Shown: positions 24,197 through 36,062, counted from the first letter of the stretch. The stretch is 64,000 bases of DNA from Psilocybe azurescens (GCA_023853785.1 JAJIRX010000590.1:248001-312000), one strand, 5' to 3'. Translations and numbers: made by a program. The notes: generated from the letters alone by a model not told the origin.

Positions 24197-27088
24197 ATGT
24201 CTAAATCATCCAACAATCTCATTTTTCGGAACTGTAAGACAGGCCGAATTCATAATCGTAATGGCTTTTAACATTTTTGAAAATGCAGTTTTAACGAATG
24301 ACGTCACGTCCACCAAGGCTACAGCCTTTGTACGTATTGCATTTCATTTTGTGGTTCATGCGCTTACTATGCAATAGTCACCGGATATCATCCCTCACTT
24401 CGGCAATAAAGTAGACCCGGCGCTGCTGATTAGTGAATACGACCAGTTCATCAGTCTTCCTCTTCAACCAAACGAGATCAACAACGTCTATATTCGGGGC
24501 CAGACCACCTCCACGGTCTCCTCAGGAGCGAAAACTGCAGTGGTCCTCAGGGCAGTCCCCAGCGAACTCATTTTATGGCCTCAAGCATGGAATACGACGA
24601 CACCTCTAGGGCCCGGTCCCTTGGCCATCGATTCCTCGACCCCCAACACAGGCAAGTTAACCAAACGTCTATTTTGAGGCGGATATAGCGACACTCACGA
24701 CGCTTAAACCCAGTGGTCGCATCCGGCACGCCTTTCACTATCACTCCTTCCAACTTGGGTGGTTTCAATTTCGCACTTATTGCTACCCAAGCTCCAGTCC
24801 CGACGAATCTCAACGCGAAAACTCGTCTGCGAGACGCATTGCCCCCCTCCCCCTGCCGACGTAAAGAACTGGCAGGGCTTGGTTGACTTCTTCAAGAACG
24901 ACACTTCGACCGTCTACTACAACGTAAGTATATTTTGCTTGATGGCGAGAAATAATACCCTATAACATCGATCAAAATTCCTAGGTCATTGTTGCAGATC
25001 CAAATGCACCTGTTATCAGTGTCTCCACGCGTCTTCACGTCGTTGACGATGGCACTACACCCCTCAACTTCAGGATCACCCTCGAGGTATACATCTTTAG
25101 TACCTTAGTTAGTTCTGTCTACTATAGAATATTAACATCCGACTTTGACAGAGCTCAACCATGCCAGACGGTACCTCTGTCTCACTCTCTTCTCCGAGTG
25201 GTCAGATCAACTTGGCCAAAACTCCTCTTGCGGACGACATCGGTGTTCACGTCAACCTGGCACCCGGTTTCGACGACACCATTACGCTCAACATCTTCCC
25301 TGGTCCTGAGGATACTATTGAAACTTTCGCATGGATCTCCCTCCAAGCAAGTATCGTTGTTCCCCAAACAACACAGTCTGGAGCAATCCCTGTCAGTGAA
25401 GTCATCTTGCTCGGTGCTCAGAACATTGTTTTCCACGACGACGCGACCACGAACTTGAAGCACGCAAGTCCTGCGGCCAACAAACTCAAGCAACATGCAC
25501 AACTGCAGAAAGCAGAAGCTCCAGCTGCCTTGGAAAAGGCGGCGGTCGCCGTTTCTAATGCTGCCAATGTAACAGGCTCTGCCACCGGATGGTGGTTCCG
25601 TGATGCTATGGGCAACACCAACTTGTTCCCTCGAACCACAACTCTGTCTCACTCACCAGGTAAGCCAAAGAGATTTTCACACGAAGATAACATTAACTAA
25701 AAATCATTTAGACATTCAGCCTGTCGGGGTATCTCCCAGGTCAGACGTCCAGACTATCCTCGGCGGTGCAAATGCCAACACAGACTGGAGCGACGCAAAT
25801 AACGTTGCAGTCAGTCAGGGTGCGCCGAACTACATCTATATTCGTGGAAATTGCACCCTGGGCAACAATTATGACGCTCAAGTACGGTTGTTCTGCGTCC
25901 CTAGCGCCCTTTGCTCTATCCATCCAATTACTCGCAATTCTCAGTCACTGATTTCGATGACGATGGCGACCCGTTCGTTGCCATTAGAGACATCACATCG
26001 ACATCTGCAAACAGTTTCAATGTGTTGAACACGGCTTTCAATCTTTTGAACCCTCAGCCGCCACCTGCAGGAAGCGACCACTACTGTCTGATTGCTGAGG
26101 AACGCAATCCAACTGCTGACAACCCTGACCCTGACTGGCCGCACGAAGATACCGGGGCATTCGCTTCAGGTTTGTGATTTGCTTCGATTAGTCATATTGG
26201 TTGAGAAAATTAATGATGAATTGCATAGGTGCTGGCTTCGACACTTGGGTTGGTGGGACTCCAACCGTGTGCTGGAGAAATATAACATACCGGGCCGGCG
26301 GCGCTCAGTTGATTTGCACGACTATTGTGAATATTCCTGCGGGTGTTTACCCTTCCTCTGCGCAGTGGACATTAGAAGTCGATGCAGATAACGCTCCTGT
26401 TGGATCTCAATGTATGTATTTTGGCAATTTACTTCATGACGGTGTAACTCAGTAATGCTGCCTTTCGTAGGGAGACTGACGGGCTCAGGTCCTGCCATCC
26501 CAGGTGTCAACATCGGATTCGCTCAGACTGCCATTACTGCGCCTAACATGGTCAGTGTTACCCCTACTAATCCCAAAATTATACTCAGTTTCAATATTTA
26601 GACTCAAGGATGCCACTTCACTGGCCTCCCGGCGAGTGGCTATACATTCTCGGTTGTCCTCCAATGGTTCTCTGAAGGCAAGGCTCCCGGAGCTGGCATG
26701 AACTTCTCCTTCCTTTTGTTCACTACCACTCCTCCTGCTGGGTAAGCCTTTCTATACTGTCTCACGAGCTACTGCACCTGAAAAATTATTGGATGATATA
26801 AGGGCGAACTTGGCTGGAAATAACTTGGTGAAAGCGGTTGCAACCCTCCCTGACTCTGCAGCCAACTGGCCATTCACTGTTGGAATCCATCATCCTGGCG
26901 TTGAGAATAAAGGGGATGGAAAGAAGAAGAACAAAGGATACCTCGGACATCGCTTCAAGGAAATAGGGCCCAACCCATGGCCCCATGCAAAGGAGGATAA
27001 GACGAAGAAGTTGAACAACTTCAAGTCGATTGGACCTACTACTGTCTACTCCGTCGGTGGTGACCATTGGAACTTCAAGTTCAGCTGA
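24197..27088 (+). pseudogene. Two-domain beta-rich protein of unknown family, copy A (frame breaks)
   Basis: Multi-exon gene, starting MSKSSNNLIFRN (no signal peptide), with an intron in the first codons (24234-24288), 24330-24377, a GC-AG intron 24652-24713, 24924-24984, 25087-25151 and more. Two homologous domains are visible. Domain 1: NNVYIRGQTTSTVSSGAKTA, VPSELILWPQAW, GTPFTITPSNLGGFNFALIA, STVYYNVIVADPNAP. Domain 2: NYIYIRGNCTLGNNYDAQVR, VPSALL.LYPSNY, NTAFNLLNPQPPPAGSDHYC and LIAEERNP, WRNITYRAGG. A C-terminal part follows (HFTGLPASGYTFSVVLQWF, then a Lys-rich GHRF...NPWPHAKEDKTKKL tail), stop 27086. Copy A has one extra base at about 24840 (ALPPPP..DVKNW) and a missing T at about 25909 (VPSAL/LYPSNY). 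Function unknown; the domain pattern recalls unnamed bacterial and fungal proteins, which is only a memory-based hint. Confidence 0.7.
24652..24713 (+). other. GC-AG intron, copy A
   Basis: The donor is GCAAGT after ...CCCAACACAG and the acceptor is CCCAG before TGGTCGCATCC. Joining gives an in-frame NTVVASGTPF. The same non-canonical donor is at 58012-58073 in copy B. Confidence 0.75.
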
Positions 27089-27424
27089 TGGGTGGGCGTG
27101 AATATTTACGGTAACGATAAACGGCAACGGCAAACAGTAACGGATTGTGCCTGTGACCCCTTCTCTGCTCTTTTGATACAACCGATGACCTTCTTCGACA
27201 GATAACAAAGAAATTCTGTGATGTAACTACGACGATTTTAACCAGCGATGTAAATACCAAATCGGACAATGATATCAAATGTTTATGTTTCTTCGCAAGC
27301 GACCCAATGAGCTTCCACACTGACTTCTATAGCTGCATATAAAAGCCTATTATAGCCCTATAAACCAAATCTTGGGCGCTAAAGTCTCTTGTTCTATGGT
27401 TGACATTAGTCATCAGCACTTACT

Positions 27425-28497
27425 TACAATAGTTACTCGGAGTCTTCCCTTATGAAAATAGCGGGGCACAACGTTCATTTCGATATGGCGCGTTGCATAT
27501 ATACTTTACATGACATGTGGAGTGGACCTGGGTAGTTTGTATGCTAGCTGTAGAGCTTTGGAAAAAGACAGCCGGGAGGAGCAGAGATAACCAATGCTAT
27601 TCTAACCCCCAATTGTCCAAGGAAGAGCATCTTCTTTAGGTAATTGCTCTTAGCTTATCATGCTTTCTTATTACTAGATTTCGTAAGTACATAGTGTCTA
27701 CTCGTCATTAATTGCGCCATCGCGCTAGCCGACTTTGATGATCGTTGCGCTGCAATCAACTCATTTAGTTTATACTATGTATGTGCGTTATTAATATCTT
27801 GATAGATACTTCATTTAAATATTTCATCTACTTCCAGCACGTCATTCTCTCGTAAGCTCTTCAACATACTTACTCAAACTGATAGTCTTGTAGCAATTAC
27901 GCTGATGGGCTCTGTGATTCTACATGTACATAAGTAGTTACGTACCGTGTCTTCGGAGCGTATTAATAAGGCACCCCACCACCATAGGTAACGACCTCGG
28001 CTGCGCAATGTCAACGTCAAAGTCTGTACGAGAGGCCTGTACGAAAAGATCTACAAATAGCAATTAAACGTTCCCAAGCTTTCGACAAAGGATGATTTGT
28101 CGTCGACTGGTCGCGGAATATGCCGTCAGAATTTCATTTCCGAGCTGGCGGGTCTGTTTTGCTCACAGCTTTGTAACCACGGTCGCCCCGTCTTCCGGAA
28201 CGAATATATGCGTTTGCTTCTCACTGACAGTATGTCCCTATAAGTTCTTCCCCGCACCCGGCAATCTGTCTCGAGTCCGCATGGGTGAGTGCCTATTTCT
28301 GGGTAAAGGATATCCTAGATAAGATATAAATCTCTTGTTTTTTCATAAGGCTTTTTCCGAGGTTGCCTGATCGTTGATGGAAGTCGGAGGGCTCGTACCG
28401 GATTCAAAGCGTATTTACTTACCGCTTGATTATCTTTATGAGTAATTATATTAAATAGTGCTTTCTACACGTTAGGATGTACGATTGCGAGTTAACT
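27425..28497 (+). repeat. 1.1-kb dispersed repeat in unit A
   Basis: Matches 60787-61942 in unit B and, inverted, 12388-13480. It starts near CACTTACTTACAATAG, contains GTACGAGAGGCCTGTACG and CGGAGGGCTCGTACCGGAT, and ends near the ACACGTTAGGATGTACGA motif. It lies about 340 bp downstream of the two-domain gene in both units. Confidence 0.75.
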
Positions 28498-29831
28498 GAG
28501 CAAGGTGGTAGGGGGTATGGAAAGATTTCAATGGTGTGTACGCTCGTCTTATCGAATACAATTTCAACAGGGACCGATGATGGAATTCTTGCTCATCGCG
28601 TCGGTGTTCAATTCATTTATCCTCTCGTATCAAAAGAAGCGCCAATATCAGGGTGCACCCGAGCCAGAAGCCTAGTTCTTTGGTATACAGATATCAGTCG
28701 GAAACCAGGGTTTTGGAGAATGCCATTCGCAAATTCCAGCCTGGGATAACGACTCTGTCGACTTGTCTCTGCCCACATCTGATCATGATCATGATCATGA
28801 AGAATGCATTCAAGGGTACGGTGATCGCTGATGATAAATTGATGAGAGGCCTTTTCTCCTCATTCGGTTTCCCTCAATGTACTTGGTTTTCCTCATTTGA
28901 AATTTACATTCATTGATAATGGGGCTATGTAAGTGTATATGCAAAATTTTGTGGGGAGGGAAGGAGGGGAAGCGTGACAAACCGAACATGTGATCAAAAC
29001 GAAGAACGAGTAGGGGATAAGCAATCGGGAGCCGCTGCGAAGTCCTTTGTTTTTGTTTCTACACTTGGTCATTGATCATGAGTACAGTATAGAGGCAAGT
29101 TTATGCGAGTTGAGGTCGAGACAATGAGATCGAGGTTGATCCCTTGAATGATAACCCTAGAATCTATGGAAATAAGCCTGGAAGCTCGATAGTTTTGCAA
29201 TGAAGAAGAGTGTCGGAGAAGTAGGGAACTTGTGGGTTGTATTTTTTCCTTGAATTTTGCCAGAGCTTACATATGCCTGCCGTTGACGGCTGAGGTCAGG
29301 TCTGTATATGGTAAGAGAAGTTCAATTCCGATGAGTATTAGGCGGGGATATCAGTTCGTACAATTAATTCTATGCACAATTTCCAGGGACAATAGGATTA
29401 TCCAACACTGTTATATGATAGGGTATTCCCTTAGGGTGCATAGAATAATCCTATGGTGTTCAAGAGTAATCCTAAGTTCAGAATGAGACCCGGTCACCTA
29501 CTGTCAACTACCATGCAATATAATAGACACAGTAGAATTATCCTATACCTATGGATTAATTCTACTGACAAATTCCACTGTCGCATTCTAACACCGAAAC
29601 TTACTGTACTACTTACTAGCATAGAATTAATTGTATTTAATACCAACCCTATGAATCCGTCCTATGAACCATGATACAAATACTACGATTGTTAACTTAT
29701 CAGAACTTCCAGTGCATTAGCCCACATTATAACATCGTTACATCATAGTCATGACTCACCTATAACTTTGAATATTCTAATCCTTGCAAAGTGACTCCAG
29801 TCCCAAATTTCTGTATCCATCTTTATGGATG

Positions 29832-30140
29832 CTACAACGGATGATAGCATACTTTAGAGTAATGTATCAAGTCAAAAATCTGATATACATACCGTGTACT
29901 TGCCCTTGAACCTGCAGGTAAAGGAATTGGCTTGATCGGCGGTTGCGTGCCATTATGCAGTGGAGTTACAGCTGAGGTCCTTGGTCGGCCCCTTCCTGAT
30001 TTAGATGCTGCCGAGATGTTGTCGGAAAGAAGAGGCCCTTGGGTACCCAAGTTAGGGGTGGCAGGCGCAGCTGAGGTCTTCGGTTGACCCCTTCCCTTTT
30101 GGGTTTTGCCGGTGAGGGAAGAGGCTGATTGTCGAGCCAT
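29832..30140 (-). CDS. AT-hook-like ORF, transposon-associated
   Basis: Minus-strand frame starting MARQSASSLTGKTQKGRGQP with two GRP-type AT-hook cores: GRGQPKTSA and SGRGRPRTSA. The rest is low in information. A donor-like GTATGTATATC follows SRAST, so it is probably the first exon of a larger gene. It is separated by about 300 bp from the helicase fragment; whether both belong to one element is unknown. Confidence 0.3.
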   Translation of the reverse strand: MARQSASSLTGKTQKGRGQPKTSAAPATPNLGTQGPLLSDNISAASKSGRGRPRTSAVTPLHNGTQPPIKPIPLPAGSRASTRYVYQIFDLIHYSKVCYHPL

Positions 30141-30433
30141 GGATGTTTTGTATGTTCAGAATTATCGACCTGATCAGGTTTCCGCTTTAAGGTGATGTGA
30201 CCATGACTGGTGACTTCAACAAGAGCATTGACAACAACAGACTCTGGAAGAAGATTACTGCTTGTAGGGGCAATGGTAATATTTGGTGTATTTGTGGTCG
30301 GTAGTGCAGTTCAAGCTGCAGGTGAGAAAGAATGCTTCGCTATGCCAGTGTCTGGCATGCTCTAATAGGGAGCTTGCTTCATCTGTGTTTTTGAGTTAAA
30401 AACTATTTTTGAATGCCTATAATAACACTGTCT

Positions 30434-31160
30434 ACTAATCATTAAAAACATATTCACTTAGATCAACACCATAAGTATCTAAAGTAAAGCCAAGCTGTTC
30501 TCTACATAAATTGTCTTCATGTAACATTTTCATAGAAGGTGTTTCCTCAAATTGTTGTAATCTAGAAAGAGGAAAGTGGTCTTTAAAACTAAACCCTTCA
30601 ATGTTTTTACTTGAGAAATAGCAACATATGATAAACCAGAAGAAAACTCTTTTGAACCCAATTGCACTGTTGCTTCATTTAAAGTCAGTCCTTGACTTTT
30701 ATGAATAGTGATACCCCATGCCAATGCAAGTGGTAACTGTGTTCGTGATAAGCTTTTATCTGCTTTGCTTTCCCATCGTGCTGTTACTGGAACTATTGGA
30801 ATCCAAGATGGATTAATATTTTCCCAACCTGGGGTTTCGGGACCTGTTAAATTTTGATGAATGCTGGGTTATATGTAGTTTTAAATATTTACATTACATA
30901 CCAGAACATCCTGGAAGTTCAACAAATACAACAGCAGGAAGATCACCCATTTTTGGATTAGATCCAGGAGCATACCAGATCTTTCTTACAACTCCTTGTG
31001 CACCATTAAATATTCCTGCAAAAATAAATATAGTCAAATACCTGAATGAACGCTTGAAATTTTATTCTACCTTTAGAAGTCCATAAATTTCTAGTCATCA
31101 TAACACAAGCACCTTCTGCCAATAGAATTTCAGGCTCTAACCCATCTGCATCACCTGTAT
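30434..31160 (-). pseudogene. PIF1-type DNA helicase, C-terminal fragment
   Basis: Minus-strand exons read LEPEILLAEGACVMMTRNLW, TSKGIFNGAQGVVRKIWYAP, MGDLPAVVFVELPGC, then after an intron (30901-30850) [40 protein letters not shown] and [20 protein letters not shown], followed by [28 protein letters not shown] and ITIHKSQG...LG...FSSGL.YVA.S..... are the C-terminal motifs of PIF1-family helicases, common in Helitron-like and other fungal transposons. There is no N-terminal Walker A part and no Rep domain in view, so this is a fragment. A short foreign-looking insert (31170-31385) follows it. Confidence 0.75.
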
Positions 31161-31442
31161 ACACTATAAGCATGTATCAGACCTGGGCAGTTGCCCAAAG
31201 TATATTATACATGCCAGTGGGGATTGTTGCCCATCCCTCCTAGGCCTGTAGCACCAGCCGGAGTGCGGGGGATGGGTGGGTTGTTTATTGATGGGTGGGC
31301 ACTGGTAAACAGTGATAAACACCACTGTTTGCAGTGGGCAGGGTTAAAAATAGTCTTGCTCATTATTGGGGGCAGTCACCGATGCTGAAAAAATACAGTA
31401 GGATCCTATAGCATATCAATACTCATAATGGGTGTTTGTGCC

Positions 31443-31842
31443 TGTTACAACTTCAAGCTTATATTCATGAGTGTGGATAAAGCTGACAGTCAAATAGTCA
31501 AGAACAGCGAGTTCAAGAGGTACATATTGAGTAAGAGGAGATAAGATTCACAAGAACTAGCTAAGGAATAATAGCAGTGTCTACTGGCTATTTAAGTGTT
31601 TTGAGTATCTACAATTATAGTACAATATGAGTCAGAGGATGAGTTGCAGCAGTGCTGACAGTGTGAGTCAAAGTATGAATCAGAATGAGAAATGAGTCAT
31701 AACAGTATCAATGATGTGAGTCAAAGTAGAATGAGTCAGAAATGAGATCACATGATATTGTCCATCATGTGATAAGAAGATCTTTATATATGAAAATGAA
31801 AAGAAAAAGGAAACAAGTAAAGAAAATAAGGTGTTCGTAACA
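31443..31842 (-). repeat. 3' LTR of the minus-strand Gypsy element
   Basis: 400 bp from TGTTACAACTTC to GTTCGTAACA. On the minus strand it reads TGTTACGAACACC to GTTGTAACA and follows a purine tract (AGAAGGGGGGTAA), the expected polypurine tract. It is similar in length and sequence to the solo LTR at 38968-39371. Confidence 0.8.
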
Positions 31843-31853
31843 TTACCCCCCTT

Positions 31854-32400
31854 CTAAGGTTTGACTGTCCCAGTCAAATTGTCTTCAATATCCATAGAGT
31901 TCTCCCATGTTGTTTGCAATGCCAGCATCATCCATGGGGTCGTCATAATCAAACTGATTGCTTCTGCAAGCAATTTTGTCACACTTGAAAGGACAGCATC
32001 TTGCCATATGTCCTGATCCTTGGCAGTGGCAGTAGTTGCAGGTGAATTTGGAGCACTGTTGTCGCATATGTCCCAGCTTTCTACATGTAAAGCATGTAGC
32101 ATCCGATCAACATTGATTCCCAGCACTCGACTGTCTGGAGTGAGTTGGACGATGAGAAGGTGTGCCAGTCTGATTGTTGATGTCAAAAGGTCGGGGTGGA
32201 TTGACATTGACAAGTTGTTCTGCAGTGACATCTGCAACTTTGAAGTTGGTTATATCTGGGATGATAAGAGGAGGGAGGATGAATTGTGGTTTCTTTACCA
32301 TGCATTGTTTGATGAGTACATGTTCGATGGCTTGTTTGAATCCCTTTGTTGAAGACATTTGAGGGTACTGCCAGTACTTCTCACTCCCCACATATTCCCT
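31854..32400 (-). pseudogene. Gypsy downstream ORF (3' part) with double zinc knuckle
   Basis: Minus strand: SEKYWQYPQMSSTKGFKQAI, VNVNPPRPFDINNQTGTPSH, then ATCFTCRKLGHMRQQC (CX2CX4HX4C), FTCNYCHCQGSGHMARCC (CX2CX6HX4C variant) and a tail ending DDPMDDAGIANNMGELYGY at 31885. It lies between the chromodomain and the 3' LTR. The plus-strand Gypsy has the homologous ORF at the same place (49525-49716), with the tail DDAGIANTTGKPYGN. Its N-terminal part is at 35885-36062, on the far side of nested insertions. One frame change separates the proline-rich and knuckle parts. Confidence 0.65.
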
Positions 32401-32643
32401 AGGACTGGAGGGATTGAGAAAGGGGTGAAGGGAATAGAGGGAATAGAGGGAATAGAGGGGATTGAAGAGGGAATGAAGGAATTGGAGAGGGAATGGAGGG
32501 GAATGATGGGGAATAATGGGGAATAGAGTTATTTATAGCCAATACAGTAATAAAGTAAAATTCCCACGGCTTGAAGCTGAGTAAAACAATTTCCCACACC
32601 TTTAGGCTGAATATAAAAATAGATTTACACAGTTACCACTAAT

Positions 32644-32804
32644 ATCATACATCTACTATACGCTGCTTATATAATCCTTATATCATACACCTACTGTACA
32701 CTGCTTATATAATCTACCCTGTATCATACACCTACTATACACTGCTTATGTAATCTACCTTGTATCATACACCTACTGTACATTGCTTATATAATCTACT
32801 ATGT
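32644..32804. repeat. 41-bp tandem repeat, four copies
   Basis: Unit begins ATCATACACCTACTGTACA and ends with an AATCTACCTTGT-type segment. The first copy is 38 bp and the other three 41 bp, with few differences. Confidence 0.85.
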
Positions 32805-32829
32805 GAATTAACTTGTTTTTTTACACACT

Positions 32830-33420
32830 TGTATTCAATTTAGTCTGAGTCAGAATCACTAGTCTCTTCATCCAATCCTAATTCTTCATTTTCATCATCA
32901 CTATCTGAAGACTCTGCCTTTCTTTTCTTTTTGCAATGTCATATTTTGTGTGGTAAAATAGTATTGTGTATAGAAACCAGTTGAAATTGCCAGGTGTCAT
33001 ACATTTAAGTATAGATTCAAAACCACCCAGCCATGCATTTGATTGTTCACACACTTGTGTATTAAAGGTTTTCTGGGCATATGCATTGCCATTATCATCA
33101 TATGCAATAATTACAAGACTTGGAGCTGAACCATCACCTAGAGAAGGATTGCAGTACTTTCAACAAAGATAATCATTGGCTTGGTGATTAATATAATGGT
33201 AAGTGTCCACAATAAATCTTGATGTTTTTTCCATATAGCATCCCAACTTCCATTGGTAACAGCTGTTTGCAACACTTGACATCCTTTGTCAATACATATG
33301 TATTCAGGACAAGATTCTTTTGTCTTATAAACAGACTGCAAAAACTTTAATATATTAGTTGTGGATTCAGACCTATTAAATTTTATCCATGCATCTATAT
33401 TATTTAAGGAACTAAATACA
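32830..33420 (-). pseudogene. CxC6-type KDZ-associated protein, C-terminal fragment
   Basis: The minus strand reads SCPEYICIDKGCQVLQTAV, GSWDAIWKK, then a one-base shift to RFIVDTYHYINHQANDYLCR and KYCNP, SAPSLVIIAYDDNGNAYAQK, FNTQVCEQSNAWLGGFESIL and NFNWFLYTILFYHTKYDIA, ending in an acidic, Lys-rich tail. This arrangement (CIDKGCQ, D.YHY.NH...D.LCR.WCNP, FNTQ.CEQLNAWL.GFE) is the C-terminal half of the CxC5/CxC6 cysteine-cluster KDZ transposase proteins of Agaricomycetes. Upstream sequence is lost at the adjacent Mutator-like element. Confidence 0.7.
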
Positions 33421-33449
33421 TGATAATAATAGCAATAATAATAATAAAT

Positions 33450-35830
33450 ACCATGATTGGGACCTATGGTGGAAGAGCTGATAGAGTCCAGGTGGACTCC
33501 AATTGGAGTGCCAACTTTAACTTTGAATAGAACAGAATCCAGTCGGATTCCAACTAGAATATTTCAATCTATCAATCTTAGTGTAAATTCATGAGTGTAA
33601 TATAATATATTAATAACTATATACTACATTATTATCTACATACAAAGTCCACTGTAACAAAATAAAATTAAAATAAAAACATAACAGAGTAAAAAGATGG
33701 GCGGGAGGGTATATACTTGGGTTAAATGAGAGAACAAAAAGAAAAAAAGTGAAAAAAATTAAATTAAATTTTTAAAAAAGTGGCAGATGGGTGGTTGTAT
33801 CAGTCATACATACCATCGTCATGGTGGGCGTGGTACGCATCCGCCGACGCGTCGTCGTCCTTGGCGGCCGTTGTGTCCGTTGTGGCCGTCATGTCAATAG
33901 TGGCTACCACAGAATATCATAAAATAAGGACCTATCCACAGAGCAGATTTGTTAATGGCCATGAATGAAATGAAAAGTAGGATCTCATAAATCCTGGGCC
34001 AGACATTTCATAAATACTAGGCTGGGGATCTCATAAATTTCTGGATTGGGTATTTCATTAATTTCATAACCTTGGGATATCATTATCTAGGGATAAATTA
34101 TAGTATATTCTCTTTAGACATGGGAATTGATTATGTAATACTTGTGTGTGATATCAAATTGCCTTTATTGGCTAAATACACCTTAGCTCTCTTCAAATTA
34201 TGGCCTCAAATTAAAACATTCTTTAAAATATAAGCTGCCCCCTTTCCTCTAGGATAGAGGGATAGACAAACACTTAGATTTATAGTTTTTTACCATATAT
34301 GGTAGTTCAAACTTAACAACAATCAATCCATTAAGTTATGAAAGCCTACCATAAATGATTTGATATCCACAAAGTTATGAAAGCCCAGTGAGATTGATAA
34401 GATAGTCATCCAGATATTGATAAAGATCTCCACCCTGATATTTATGAGATCCCCAGCCTGCCTGGTATTTATGAGATCTCCAGCCTGGTATTTATGAGAT
34501 CCCCAGCCTAGTATTTATGAGATCCCCAGCCTGGTATTTATGAGATCCCCAGCCTGGTATTTATGAGATCCCCAGCCTGGTATTTATGAGATAGCCATCC
34601 AGATATTTATGAGATCCCCAGCCTAGTATTTATGAGATACCTGGCCCAGGATTTATGAGATCCTACTTTTCATTTCATTCATGGCTGTTAACAAATCTGC
34701 TCTGTGGATAGGTCCTTATTTTATCATAACGTTTGCAGCCACCACTCGTCCTGCGTGTCATCTTTGTGGCCGCTGTGCATGTCGTACGTGTTGTGGTACG
34801 GGTCCTGCGTGTCGCTCTTCGTCAGCCGCCGTGGGCGTGTCATCTTCGTGGCTGCTGTGCGTGGTCGTGACGTGTTGTGGTACGGGTCCTGCGTGGTCGC
34901 TCTTCGCCGCCGCTGTGCGTGTCATCTTCGTGGCTGCTGTGCGTGTCGTACATGTCGCTGGTATGCGTCCTGCATGTCGTGGTACACGTCCTGCGTGGTC
35001 GTTGTCGTTGTCCCTACGTGTTGTGTCTGCTTTCGTGACGACCGTTGTCGTACCGTACACGTTGTGTGTGTGGCGGTACGTGCGGTACGTATGCGACACC
35101 TTCGGTCTATATGAGAAAGAGGGGGAGGGTTAGTGGCGGCGGTGGGTGGGGTTCGCAACTTACTTGGTGTCGCTGGCCGCGTTCACGTTGCCTCGTTACC
35201 TGCTTCGCATCCCCTCCCCCTCGCTCCACCTTGTTCCCTCTCAGTCCGGTGTCATTGTCGTCGTATACGGAGCCGTCGTCATCGCCGTCGACCGTGTATG
35301 CGTGTCCGGAGTCGTTGTCATTGTACATGGACCCGTCATTGGTCGGTGGTGCCACGATGCATGTCGGGTTGGGTTGGCGAGTGCCTGGCTCCGACTGACA
35401 ACAGCGAGGTGGTGAGGGCACGCACGACGGCCGGCAGTGGGGTGGTGGTGGTCGCAGGAAGAGGTGGGGTGGTTGGAGTAACCAACGGACTGACGTGGCA
35501 ACCAAAAGTCACGCACGTGACATTGTTCCCATTGCCGAAAATTGCCGAGAATAATATCAAATTTTCAAGTCTGTTTATGGTTCCGTTTTCGGTTCCGTTC
35601 TGGGGTATTCCGCTTTGTAAACGGATTCCATTCAATTCCACTCGCGGAATCCGCCATTCCGCCCCGGAATTGATATTAAATAAAATAGCAGGGCCTTGTG
35701 CCATATTTTTGCTCTCATTCCGCTCGCGGAATAGCGGATTCCGCAGCGGACTCCGGTGGACTCGGCCGGAATATGTGGGGGACACAAAAGCCCTCGGTAC
35801 TGCTGGCAGCCTTGTGGTGGACTTGGACTC
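33450..35830. mobile_element. Mutator-like element, diverged member (E3)
   Basis: Same layout and orientation as 42498-44396: subterminal GTCCAGGTGGACTCC, the TATATTAATAACTATA...ACAT block (33602-33645), an A-rich tract, TACCATCGTCATGG, then a triplet/hexamer-rich core (34740-35350, GTCGT/CTGCGT repeats), then the GGTTGG...CCTGGCTCCGAC block (35370-35397, matching 43746-43775), and an end with GGACTCCGGTGGACTCGG and ATATGTGGGGGAC (about 35754-35782). Ends are diverged and no target duplication was found. An 802-bp MITE lies inside. Confidence 0.5.
33921..34722. mobile_element. 802-bp MITE with TSD ATCAT and subterminal tandem repeats
   Basis: Terminal inverted repeats start AAAATAAGGACCTATCCACA and end with its reverse complement; similarity continues for about 100 bp, including GAATGAAATGAAAAGTAGGA. 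Direct repeats ATCAT flank it at 33916-33920 and 34723-34727. Inside the right arm, a unit close to CCCAGCCTGGTATTTATGAGAT occurs about nine times at 34435-34640, and its reverse complement AGGCTGGGGATCTCATAAAT occurs in the left arm near 34020. No coding frame. Confidence 0.85.
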
Positions 35831-35884
35831 TCATGCGTTTGACTGCAATGTCTGCCTCAATGATTCATATTTTTCCAGCTAGAT

Positions 35885-36062
35885 AGTTGAAGAATTTGAG
35901 TTCTCATTCAATAAAAGGGGGCAAAGGGCTTCAGCATTGTATCAGTTTTCAGCATTTTTCAAGATTTCAAGAAGTTTGTAGACAGAAAGATTATTAAAAA
36001 GTTGAGACAATGTAGTAGTAGGTTGGGGAGCAGAAGAAGCATGAGCGGTGGAATGAGACATT
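35885..36062 (-). pseudogene. Gypsy downstream ORF, N-terminal part
   Basis: The minus strand opens MSHSTAHASSAPQPTTTLSQ LFNNLSVYKLLEI. It corresponds in position and style to MSFIDTPAASSSSTPANSR at 46936 in the plus-strand Gypsy. It is cut by the nested insertions; the zinc-knuckle half is at 31854-32400. Confidence 0.45.

Larger units (their letters stand above)
23105..29270. repeat. Segmental duplication, unit A (left part)
   Basis: Collinear with 56456-63772. It begins at GTTCTCACCATAGTTG in both and ends at GCCAGAGCTTAC in both. It contains the upstream repeat modules, the two-domain gene, the 1.1-kb dispersed repeat and a 3' segment. Indels separate the copies: unit A lacks about 47 bp near 27510 that unit B and the inverted copy at 13330-13370 retain, and unit B has an extra 1.09 kb at about 62260-63350. 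Continuity with unit B then resumes at 54368. Confidence 0.85.

Noticed and set aside
25861..25925. A 23-bp intron (GTACGG...CCCTAG) that would repair the frame in copy A
   Set aside because: It is too short for splicing, and the acceptor AG is absent in copy B, where the sequence is CCCTAACACC.
31170..31385. Possible small inverted-repeat element (GGGCAGTTGCCC)
   Set aside because: The palindrome is local; I found no matching opposite end or target duplication.
34435..34640. CRISPR-like array of 22-bp repeats
   Set aside because: The units are directly adjacent with no unique spacers, lie inside a transposon with TIRs and a TSD, and the genome is eukaryotic.
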